DNA from: Actinomycetota bacterium
GTDB lineage: Bacteria; Actinomycetota; Thermoleophilia; Gaiellales; Gaiellaceae
Assembly: GCA_019234175.1 (NCBI GenBank)
Contig: JAFALP010000273.1
Span: 1-5,100 of the forward strand
DNA length: 5,100 nt
Direction: 5' to 3'
In this document: in pieces, positions 1 to 5,062 of the stretch
Layout: each line of letters starts with the position of its first letter
How positions within the stretch are numbered: the stretch's first letter is position 1
The notes under the pieces: generated by a model
What the model saw: only the letters and a program-made list of their open reading frames with translations
The model's database searches: none
Told to the model about the DNA's origin: nothing
Translations under genes and position numbers: made by a program

Positions 1-2
1 AT

Positions 3-644
3 CCGAGCATCGTCGACGGGACGGTTTCGTGCGAGGACTCTGACCCGTCGACGTGGTCGGAGAATCAGCAGAGCGGCGGCAAGGGGATCTGCATTGTCTA
101 CGGGATCGCGGCGCAGCCGGCCGGCCAGGCTGCTGCTCCTACATCGACGACAACCGCAGCGGGGGCTGGGACGACCCCGTCATCGACACCTTCGGGAACC
201 GGGTTGTTCACGGTGTCAAGCGGCATCACGGCTGAGCTCAAAGTCGCGAAGATTCCGGGCTTTCCGAAGGCTCGAGAACTCACCGTCGTGAATGGAAGCT
301 CTAAGCCGATCACCTACATGATCGTGCAATTCGTGAAGCTCGAGAAGTCGGCATACAACCCTGATGGCACGATCAACATCGCGAAGGCGATCCTCGGTCA
401 CACGAGCGAGGAGATCACCAAGCTGGGCATCGTTGGCCAAGACCCCGTCAACGGCCAGAAGCCGCTCGACTGGTGCTACCTGTCGGGGGGAATGGTGTGC
501 AAGTCGACGATTAGCAACAACTTCATCATCAAGCCCGGTGAATCGGCGACCTTGACGATCCTCGACTACGTCGGGAACGGCGACGTGGCACAGGTGACGA
601 CAAACCACGCCGAGGCGGTCGGGTACGTGAAGCTGTCGGGCTAG
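3..644 (+). CDS. C-terminal part of a secreted or surface protein with a low-complexity linker (5' end outside window)
   Basis: The frame is open from the first bases of the window to a TAG at 642-644, giving 213 residues with no start, so the gene begins upstream. A TTG at 204 could be taken as a start, but the frame before it reads as sensible protein. Three parts are visible. Residues 1-38 form a short module with Cys10 and Cys30. Residues 39-67 are a linker made almost only of Ala, Thr, Ser, Gly and Pro, as in extracellular tethers. Residues 68-213 look like a beta-rich domain with TVVNGSSKPI near 94-103, Cys158 and Cys166 close together, and IKPGES at 176-181. The cysteines and linker suggest export; this is inference, because the signal peptide is not in the window. 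I do not recognise the family. Codon use is less GC-rich than in the genes right of tRNA-Lys. Confidence 0.75.
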   Translation, partial: PSIVDGTVSCEDSDPSTWSENQQSGGKGICIVYGIAAQPAGQAAAPTSTTTAAGAGTTPSSTPSGTGLFTVSSGITAELKVAKIPGFPKARELTVVNGSSKPITYMIVQFVKLEKSAYNPDGTINIAKAILGHTSEEITKLGIVGQDPVNGQKPLDWCYLSGGMVCKSTISNNFIIKPGESATLTILDYVGNGDVAQVTTNHAEAVGYVKLSG

Positions 645-732
645 CGGAGATAGCGATTCCGGACCGCACGGGATGTAAATATCCGATCGTGAACGGAAGA
701 CACCTTTTGCCGTCGTCGCGATTGCCGCGTTC

Positions 733-1173
733 GTGGCCGTGTTCGCCGAGGGCGCACTCGCGGCTCCGCCGTCGTGCAGCCAGATTCCGTACGGCCCGCT
801 CCAGCAGGCGCTCGGCATGAAGCCACCTACGCCGTCGGCGAGCACGGGAACGGCGAACGGCCAGCAGACCACGAGTTGCACGTTCGGAACGCTCAACATC
901 ACGTTTACGAGCGGCGAGACGCCGGCGAAGTTCAACTCGCTCCTCAAGTCCGAGAAGGCCGCGAACAAGAGCTTCCTACAGGCCAATCAAGGTCAGTATC
1001 CCGCGTTCGTCGTCATAGGCACGAACAACACAGTCGTGAACGGGAAGACGAAGACGACTCCCGCGGCGTTCTTCAACGCCCTCGCCAAGAACACGCTCGT
1101 CACGATCAGTGGGGGCACGACTGTCGCACAGGACGAGAAGCTGGGAGCCGCGATCCTCCCGCTCGTCAAGTAG
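733..1173 (+). CDS. Small secreted protein with two cysteines; signal peptide apparently frameshifted
   Basis: From the first in-frame GTG at 733 this gives 146 residues ending in TAG. That start is probably not the native one: the frame is open back to the TAA at 676-678 and already encodes a hydrophobic stretch (AVVAIAAFVAVFAEGALA), and no ribosome site precedes 733. A GTG at 689 in another frame supplies the missing charged N-terminus; one extra T in the T run at 705-708 would join the two as MNGRHLFAVVAIAAFVAVFA, with likely cleavage after ALA. The mature part has Cys15 and Cys49 (733 numbering), a Ser/Thr-rich stretch at 34-48, a YPAFVVIG strand and a C-terminal helix. This layout loosely recalls actinobacterial exported proteins of the DUF3558 kind, but that is a weak resemblance. 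Function unknown. A weak hairpin follows at 1223-1244. Confidence 0.75.
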   Translation: MAVFAEGALAAPPSCSQIPYGPLQQALGMKPPTPSASTGTANGQQTTSCTFGTLNITFTSGETPAKFNSLLKSEKAANKSFLQANQGQYPAFVVIGTNNTVVNGKTKTTPAAFFNALAKNTLVTISGGTTVAQDEKLGAAILPLVK

Positions 1174-1222
1174 CAGCAGCTGATTCCCATACATCAACGC
1201 GACGACAGCCTGAGGTGGAGCT

Positions 1223-1244
1223 GGCGAAATTGCTCGCCCGTTTT
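1223..1244 (+). terminator. Weak candidate intrinsic terminator after the small secreted protein gene
   Basis: GGCGA at 1223-1227 can pair with TCGCC at 1234-1238 around a 6-base loop, and a TTTT run follows after two bases. It lies about 50 bases after the stop at 1173. CTGAGG (1210-1215) and CCTCAG (1259-1264) could form an outer stem. The stem is only 5 bp, so the call is tentative. Otherwise the 215 bases between 1174 and the tRNA-Lys gene show no gene; they are relatively AT-rich and hold a small inverted repeat, TGCAAA (1340-1345) and TTTGCA (1370-1375). Confidence 0.35.
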
Positions 1245-1388
1245 ACGTAAGGCTGTTGCCTCAGCTGAAATCGTGTCCCGAGGGGGGAACGTACGTCCGT
1301 TGCCACTTTCGTTGCCACCCCGAGCACGTTGGAGTAATTTGCAAAGGCCTAAGGCGTCTGTTTTGGCGATTTGCAGGTATTTCGTCGA

Positions 1389-1461
1389 TGGGCCGGGCAG
1401 GGATCGAACCTGCGACCTTGGGATTAAAAGTCCCCTGCTCTACCAACTGAGCTACCGGCCC
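1389..1461 (-). tRNA. tRNA-Lys (anticodon UUU)
   Basis: Read on the minus strand, the acceptor arm GGGCCGG (1461-1455) pairs fully with CCGGCCC (1396-1390), with discriminator A at 1389. The D-arm begins GCTC, the T-arm is GCAGG-TTCGATC-CCTGC, and the anticodon loop CTTTTAA (1430-1424) puts TTT at 1428-1426 with U33 and A37, so it reads lysine AAA/AAG codons. Length is 73 nt. CCA is not encoded; the bases after the discriminator are TCG. The 3' end faces the lower-GC left part of the window, the side at which integrative elements usually insert in tRNA genes. Confidence 0.97.
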
Positions 1462-1471
1462 AAGCACCCCA

Positions 1472-1477
1472 AGCGTA
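1472..1477 (-). promoter_or_regulatory. Possible -10 box for tRNA-Lys
   Basis: On the minus strand TACGCT fits the TANNNT -10 pattern and ends 10 bases before the tRNA 5' end, a suitable distance for a short leader. No good -35 is seen at 16-18 bases upstream. The same hexamer stands 8 bases before tRNA-Glu. Confidence 0.35.
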
Positions 1478-1523
1478 CGTAGCGTGGGAGTTTGCGTGAC
1501 TGCGAATACGCAATACTCAGGAC

Positions 1524-1751
1524 GTGGGCAAGGGATACGCAGAGGGGTCCGCGGTCGAGGAACGTCTCGCGGCGCTCGAACGCGGAGACGACCTGGCGTC
1601 GGCGCTCGACGTCGGCCGCTCGGCGGTGTACGGGTCGACCGACGACGAGCCGGAGCGCCACTTCCTCGGCTGGGCCGACGAGGTCGATGCCGACGAGCTC
1701 TTTGCCTCAGGGCGCGCCTGGGGGATCCAGGTCGTGCGGCAGCGCCGCTAG
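1524..1751 (+). CDS. Hypothetical small acidic protein (75 aa)
   Basis: The GTG at 1524 is the first usual start after the in-frame TGA at 1497-1499. It encodes 75 residues with strong G/C at codon third positions, like the other genes on this side of tRNA-Lys. The protein is acidic (16 Asp/Glu against 9 Lys/Arg), with no signal peptide, membrane segment or cysteine. Residues 11-30 look helical (VEERLAALERGDDLASALDV) and the middle is dense in Asp/Glu. AGGA at 1519-1522 sits too near the GTG to act as a normal ribosome site, so translation may be leaderless or the start may be wrong. Its last 45 bases overlap antisense with the 82-residue minus-strand ORF. I do not recognise a family. It lies 62 bases from the divergent tRNA-Lys. 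Confidence 0.45.
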   Translation: MGKGYAEGSAVEERLAALERGDDLASALDVGRSAVYGSTDDEPERHFLGWADEVDADELFASGRAWGIQVVRQRR

Positions 1752-1955
1752 GTCGCGCTCCCAGTCGTCGAGGAGGCCGCCGACGTGGCGGCGTTGCGTC
1801 TCCGTGAAGTCGAACAGTGCGACGACACGCCGCGCCTCGGCCGGATCTCCGTTCTCGATCGCCGCCTCGAGGCGTTCGCGCAACGGTTCGGATTGGCGCA
1901 GCTGGCGGCGCAGCCAGCGGAGGAGGCTGACGCGGGTTGCGCGGCTCAGAGCCAC
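1707..1955 (-). CDS. Hypothetical 82-aa helical protein, translationally coupled to the acetyltransferase
   Basis: A GTG at 1955-1953 opens an 82-residue frame ending in TGA at 1709-1707. The frame also stays open far upstream, antisense in register to the acetyltransferase reading, but that part is an Arg/Ala-rich shadow; the text becomes protein-like only from the GTG. The start lies inside the last codons of the acetyltransferase, and the 10-base overlap (1946-1955) suggests coupled translation in one operon. The product is charged and probably all-helical: a basic N-terminus (RWLRRQLRQ near 13-21), ERLEAAIENGDPAEARRVVA near 27-46, then a Trp-containing helix LLDDWERDLAAL at 61-72 and a Pro-rich tail. 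There is no signal peptide or cysteine. The function is unknown; a binding or accessory role for the acetyltransferase is speculation. Confidence 0.6.
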   Translation of the reverse strand: MALSRATRVSLLRWLRRQLRQSEPLRERLEAAIENGDPAEARRVVALFDFTETQRRHVGGLLDDWERDLAALPHDLDPPGAP

Positions 1956-2803
1956 AGCGTCCTGATCTCCTCGCGGCGATCCGCGACGAACCCGAGGCCT
2001 TCGTAGAGTTGCGGCGCGCCCGTCGGGTTCGCCGCGTCGACCTTCAGGCCGATGCGCGAGACGTTGCGCCGGTGGAACTCGGAGAACGAGTGCAGAAGCA
2101 GCGCCTTCCCGAGCCCGCGTCCGCGATGCGACGTGCGGACGGCGATGTCCTTCACCCAGCCGCTCCGCCAGTTGAGCACGCAGCCGACGAGCTCGCCGTC
2201 CTCCTCCGCGAGCCACCAGACGGCCGGGTCGAAGTCGTAGTCGCCGGTCATCCAGCGCACCCAGTCGTCGAGCGGCTGGGGCGCGTACGCGTCGTCCCAG
2301 CCGGCATAGGCGTGGTCGAGCAGCGCCTTCACTGCTGCAGCGTCGCCCGCCTCGTAGGTGCGGACGTGCACGCCGGCCGGCCAGGTGGGTGCCGGCGATC
2401 CGCCGTCGAGCCGCTTCCACATGCGCACGATCTCCGTCTCGCGTGCGAAGCCGTACGTGTCGACGACGTCGATGAGCGCGATGTCGTCGGGAGAGACGAA
2501 CACGCGGAGCCGCTCGAAGTCGAGCTCGCGGGCGCGCGCCAACGCGCGCTGGAGCAGTTCGTCCCCGGCGACGGGCGCCGCGTGCGTCAGCTCCTGCGAC
2601 GGCGAGATCGCCGCGTAGCCCACCACGCGACCGTCTTCCACTGCAACCCAGTGGTCCGCGCCGACGCTGAACGACGGAAGCTCCCAGTCGACGCGAACGT
2701 GCTCCGGCCGCAGGTCGGCGATGCCGTGCACGGCCCGCTCGCGCGCCGCGAGCAGGTCGACGACGGCGTCGAAATCGTCCCATCCGGCGGCCCGCACCTC
2801 CAT
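1946..2803 (-). CDS. Tandem-domain GNAT-family N-acetyltransferase
   Basis: This 285-residue protein starts at an ATG (2803-2801) and ends in TGA (1948-1946). It would transfer an acetyl group from acetyl-CoA to an amine of unknown substrate in the cytoplasm. Two GNAT units are visible. Residues 1-130 show the first-strand pattern (VRAAGWDDFDAVVDLL) and a VAVEDGRVVGYAAIS strand pair, but no acetyl-CoA loop, so this half looks degenerate. Residues 145-285 are the active half: VKDIAVRTSHRGRGLGKALL holds the R-x-x-G-x-G pyrophosphate loop (Arg227 to Gly232), and NPTGAPQLYEGLGF (259-272) is the usual C-terminal Asn and LYE..GF signature. Two-domain size and layout recall mycothiol synthase MshD, but its characteristic ending is absent, so I do not assign that name. 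GACAAT ends 6 bases before the ATG, which would suit leaderless initiation. It is followed by the overlapping 82-residue gene and diverges from tRNA-Glu. Confidence 0.92.
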   Translation of the reverse strand: MEVRAAGWDDFDAVVDLLAARERAVHGIADLRPEHVRVDWELPSFSVGADHWVAVEDGRVVGYAAISPSQELTHAAPVAGDELLQRALARARELDFERLRVFVSPDDIALIDVVDTYGFARETEIVRMWKRLDGGSPAPTWPAGVHVRTYEAGDAAAVKALLDHAYAGWDDAYAPQPLDDWVRWMTGDYDFDPAVWWLAEEDGELVGCVLNWRSGWVKDIAVRTSHRGRGLGKALLLHSFSEFHRRNVSRIGLKVDAANPTGAPQLYEGLGFVADRREEIRTLWL

Positions 2804-2828
2804 ACGAGGATTGTCGCGGCCCCGCGGC

Positions 2829-2834
2829 TACGCT
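2829..2834 (+). promoter_or_regulatory. Possible -10 box for tRNA-Glu
   Basis: TACGCT matches the TANNNT pattern and ends 8 bases before the tRNA 5' end at 2843. No convincing -35 is seen at the proper spacing. Only 39 bases separate the acetyltransferase start from the tRNA, so the two divergent promoters must be packed together or reach into the acetyltransferase coding sequence. Confidence 0.35.
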
Positions 2835-2842
2835 GCGCGCAG

Positions 2843-2915
2843 GCCCCCATCGTCTAGTGGCCTAGGACGCCGGCCTTTCACGCCGGTAGCGCGGGTTCGA
2901 ATCCCGCTGGGGGTA
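2843..2915 (+). tRNA. tRNA-Glu (anticodon UUC)
   Basis: The acceptor arm GCCCCCA (2843-2849) pairs with TGGGGGT (2908-2914) with a terminal G-U pair, and the discriminator is A2915. The anticodon stem CCGGC/GCCGG encloses CTTTCAC, giving anticodon TTC at 2877-2879. The T-arm is GCGGG-TTCGAAT-CCCGC. Length is 73 nt and CCA is not encoded. The G1-U72 ending is, to my recollection, also found in other actinobacterial tRNA-Glu genes. Confidence 0.97.
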
Positions 2916-2947
2916 TCGCCGGGTTTCTAAGCGCAATCTCAGCTTCG

Positions 2948-2953
2948 TATGCT
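2948..2953 (+). promoter_or_regulatory. Possible -10 box for the secreted-protein pair
   Basis: TATGCT fits the -10 consensus well and ends 11 bases before the GTG at 2965, so transcription would start about 5 bases before the codon and the mRNA would be almost leaderless. TTCTAA at 2925-2930 is a poor -35 at a 17-base spacing (3 of 6 matches). This agrees with the lack of a Shine-Dalgarno sequence. Confidence 0.4.
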
Positions 2954-2964
2954 TACCTGCCGGG

Positions 2965-3480
2965 GTGAGACGGTTCGTGCTCCCCGGTCTCCTCGTCTGC
3001 CTGGTGGTACCTGCGGCCGCGAACGCGGGTCGCGTCGGCTGGAACGAGACGGCGAAGGTCGCCGGGAAGCGCGTCATGACCTACCGCGTCGACACGCTCA
3101 GCGTCGGCTCGGGGAGCTGGACGGCGCACGTGTCGTTCAAGAACATCTCGAGCAAGACGATCAAGGTCGGCTCGCAGTTCGGGCTCGCGTTCTACCTCGA
3201 CCCGAAGGCGGAGGACCTGACGGCTGCGGTCGGGTTCGCGCAGGCGACGAAGTTCTCGACGCCCACGCCGACGACGCTCAAGCCCGGGGAGTCGTGGACG
3301 GGCGAGATCGGCGGCTCCGGGTCGCTGTCGAGCGGACTGCACGTGTACGCGCGCGTCGTCTTCGGTCCGTTCACCGGTGTACCGGGTGAGAGCTCGTCGA
3401 TCGTCTGGATCACCGACCACAGGACGACTGTCGACACGAACACGAAGGCGCCTCCGACGGCGACGGGGCCCGTGATCTGA
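2965..3480 (+). CDS. Secreted beta-sandwich-like protein (171 aa)
   Basis: From the GTG at 2965 to the TGA at 3478-3480 there are 171 residues. A clear Sec signal peptide opens the protein: MRRF, then the hydrophobic LPGLLVCLVVPAA, with AxA cleavage after ANA at 19-21. The mature domain of about 150 residues alternates hydrophobic residues as in beta strands: SWTAHVSFKNISSKTIKV (51-68), FGLAFYL (72-78), LKPGES (105-110) and LHVYARVVF (125-133), and it has no cysteine. The pairing of an N..SSK turn with a later KPGES turn is common in extracellular Ig-like domains of the DUF4352/FxLYD sort, so a cell-surface binding or structural role is inferred, not shown. A Thr/Pro-rich tail ends the protein. 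The next gene follows after 14 bases, so they probably share a transcript. Confidence 0.85.
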   Translation: MRRFVLPGLLVCLVVPAAANAGRVGWNETAKVAGKRVMTYRVDTLSVGSGSWTAHVSFKNISSKTIKVGSQFGLAFYLDPKAEDLTAAVGFAQATKFSTPTPTTLKPGESWTGEIGGSGSLSSGLHVYARVVFGPFTGVPGESSSIVWITDHRTTVDTNTKAPPTATGPVI

Positions 3481-3494
3481 GAAACTCGCTCGCC

Positions 3495-3908
3495 GTGTGG
3501 AGGCGAGCGTCGTTCGGGGCGGCGCTCCTCGCCGCCTTCGCGGTCGCGTTCGGACTCGGAGGTGCAGGGAGCGGTGCCGACGGGCCGTGGCCCGACGCGC
3601 AGGTTGCCGCGCAGTGGCCGACGTTCGCGTCGGTTCCGGCTGCCGAGTCGGGCGGCGGCGTCTCGGGCTGGAACGGCGTGTTCTGGGGGTGCGTGCCGTC
3701 GTCGCGCGTCAGCGCCGACTTCGCGTGCGAGTACCGCGATGCGCAGGCGCGGACCGGCTATGTCTGCGTCGCACCGGAAGCCGTCGATGCGCCGATCACC
3801 CCGATCGCGATCGACGCCCGCGTCGCGCCGGACGACCCCACGTACGCCGGCGAGCCGCCCACGAGCGTCTGCTACTCGGCGCTCGCGTATCGCCTCAGCA
3901 TCGGCTGA
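3495..3908 (+). CDS. Secreted protein with four cysteines (137 aa)
   Basis: The GTG at 3495 starts a 137-residue frame ending in TGA at 3906-3908. MWRR followed by ASFGAALLAAFAVAFGLGG is a typical Sec signal peptide, with cleavage probably near residues 24-28. The mature part is about 110 residues, with Cys66, Cys78, Cys91 and Cys126 (FWGCVP, FACEYR, YVCVAP, TSVCYS), enough for two disulfides, and aromatic residues beside most of them. There is no lipobox cysteine or second membrane segment, so it should be released or loosely attached outside the cell. It lies 14 bases after the preceding secreted-protein gene on the same strand, without a visible Shine-Dalgarno site, so co-transcription is likely. 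I do not recognise the family. An overlapping frame starting two bases later is Arg-rich and is only a shadow. Confidence 0.8.
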   Translation: MWRRASFGAALLAAFAVAFGLGGAGSGADGPWPDAQVAAQWPTFASVPAAESGGGVSGWNGVFWGCVPSSRVSADFACEYRDAQARTGYVCVAPEAVDAPITPIAIDARVAPDDPTYAGEPPTSVCYSALAYRLSIG

Positions 3909-3935
3909 TGGGCCTGGCAGGATGAACGGCACGCC

Positions 3936-4008
3936 GGGCGGTTAGCTCAGCTGGGAGAGCGCCCGCCTTACAAGCGGGAGGTCGGCGGTTCGATCCCGTC
4001 ACCGCCCA
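3936..4008 (+). tRNA. tRNA-Val (anticodon UAC)
   Basis: The acceptor arm GGGCGGT (3936-3942) pairs perfectly with ACCGCCC (4001-4007), with discriminator A4008. The anticodon stem CCCGC/GCGGG encloses CTTACAA, giving TAC at 3969-3971. The T-arm GGCGG-TTCGATC-CCGTC contains one G-U pair. Length is 73 nt with no encoded CCA. CAGGAT at 3918-3923, 12 bases upstream, is a possible but poor -10 box. It stands between the secreted-protein pair and the GH5 gene, all on the plus strand. Confidence 0.97.
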
Positions 4009-4057
4009 TTTCCCGAACCGAGCGCAAGCTTTGCCTCTCGACGGGATCTTCGCTTCC

Positions 4058-5062
4058 ATGACACGACTCCTGCTCGCGACGGCGCTCGCGGCGCTGCACG
4101 TCAGCGGGAACCGGCTCGTCGACGGAGGCGGCCATCCGGTCGCGCTGCACGGCGTCAACCGCTCCGGCACGGAGTACGCGTGCATCCAGGGGTGGGGCAT
4201 CTTCGACGGGCCGAGCGGCGCGGCGTCCGTCGCGGCGATGGCCAGCTGGCACGTGAACATCGTGCGGGTTCCGCTGAACGAGGACTGCTGGCTCGGCATC
4301 AACGGGGTGAAGCCGCAGTACGGCGGCACCGCGTACCGGCGCGCGATCGTCGCGTACGTGCAGCTCCTGCACCGCTATGGGATGGACGCCGAGCTCTCGC
4401 TGATCTGGGCCGCGCCGGGAGCGAACCGCGCCACGTACCAGTCGGGGTCGCCCGACGCCGACCACGCGCCCGCGATGTGGCGCTCGCTCGCCGCGACGTT
4501 CGCGCACGATCCCGCCGTGATCCTCGCGCCGTGGGGGGAGACGATCGTCGACCCGAACTGCTTCCTGCGCGGCGGTGTGTGCGAGGCGACGTACGGACCG
4601 CACAACGTTCCGTACCGGACAGCGGGCATGCAGCAGGCGGTGAACACGATGCGCGCCGCCGGCTACCGCGGCGTGATCGCGATCCCCGGCGTCGACTACG
4701 CGAACGACCTCACGCACTGGCTCGCGGACGAGCCGCGCGACCCGCTGCGCCAGCTCGTCGCCGAGGCGCACGTGTACGGGAAGAACATCTGCTCCGACGT
4801 CGCGTGCTTCGACCGCACGCTTGTACCGGTCGCCGCGAAGGTGCCGCTCGTCCTCGGCGAAACCGGAGAGAGCTACGACGACTCCGACTGCGGCTCGAGC
4901 GAGATCGCGACGATCATGGGCTGGGCAGACGCGCACCACATCGGCTACGAAGCGTGGACGTGGGACACGTGGGGGAACTGCGGCGCGCTGATCGACTCCT
5001 ACGCCGGCGCACCGCGCGGCGCGTACGGCCGCTGGGTGAGGGCGCATTACACAGCTAACTAG
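4058..5062 (+). CDS. Secreted glycoside hydrolase family 5 (cellulase-type) enzyme
   Basis: I place the start at the ATG at 4058 (334 residues), not the in-frame TTG at 4031, because MTRLLLATALAALHVSG is then a compact signal peptide. The protein should hydrolyse beta-linked glucans or mannans outside the cell by the retaining mechanism of clan GH-A. Visible landmarks are LHGVNRSGTEYACIQGWG at strand 1 (30-47), VRVPLNEDCWLG with the conserved Arg70, APWGET with the presumed acid/base Glu161, EAHVY with His238 and Tyr240, VPLVLGETGE with the presumed nucleophile Glu268, and YEAWTWDTWGNCG near the end with Trp300. Eight cysteines could form four disulfides. Two oddities: Gly160 stands where the family normally has the Asn of the NE motif, and Ile116 stands where related enzymes usually have His (LHW). 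Substrate specificity is therefore open. It has no carbohydrate-binding module or anchor. CGGGA at 4042-4046 is a weak, rather distant ribosome site. Confidence 0.93.
   Translation: MTRLLLATALAALHVSGNRLVDGGGHPVALHGVNRSGTEYACIQGWGIFDGPSGAASVAAMASWHVNIVRVPLNEDCWLGINGVKPQYGGTAYRRAIVAYVQLLHRYGMDAELSLIWAAPGANRATYQSGSPDADHAPAMWRSLAATFAHDPAVILAPWGETIVDPNCFLRGGVCEATYGPHNVPYRTAGMQQAVNTMRAAGYRGVIAIPGVDYANDLTHWLADEPRDPLRQLVAEAHVYGKNICSDVACFDRTLVPVAAKVPLVLGETGESYDDSDCGSSEIATIMGWADAHHIGYEAWTWDTWGNCGALIDSYAGAPRGAYGRWVRAHYTAN

Noticed and set aside
216..986. 256-residue minus-strand ORF spanning the first two genes
   Set aside because: The plus strand has better protein features (linker, signal peptide, KPGES), and this ORF crosses both genes and the spacer between them.
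1340..1375. TGCAAA/TTTGCA inverted repeat next to tRNA-Lys as an attachment site or terminator
   Set aside because: Six-base arms separated by 24 bases can arise by chance; there is no following T run in the tRNA direction and no copy of the tRNA end.
1256..1482. Short ORFs of 64-69 residues on both strands across tRNA-Lys, with text such as GPGRDRTCDLGIKSP or GPVAQLVEQGTFNP
   Set aside because: These are the familiar false translations of a tRNA-Lys gene and its flanks.
1956..2783. Upstream portion of a long minus-strand frame (1707-2783)
   Set aside because: It is extremely rich in Arg, Ala and Gly and is a shadow of the acetyltransferase; only the end from the GTG at 1955 looks coding.
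1937..2857. 306-residue plus-strand ORF opposite the acetyltransferase
   Set aside because: It has no recognisable motif and its His/Arg/Val/Glu-rich composition is typical of antisense frames in high-GC genes.
2721..3077. ORFs crossing tRNA-Glu on both strands, for example GLGRRPFTPVARVRIPLG
   Set aside because: They are translations of the tRNA and antisense shadows of the acetyltransferase and the signal-peptide region.
3895..4329. 144-residue minus-strand ORF across tRNA-Val, with GSNRRPPACKAGALP
   Set aside because: It is tRNA-Val read as protein, continued as an antisense shadow of the GH5 gene.
3968..5047. 359-residue minus-strand ORF opposite the GH5 gene
   Set aside because: It runs through tRNA-Val and opposite clear GH5 motifs, and it is Arg/Val/His-rich as expected for a shadow.
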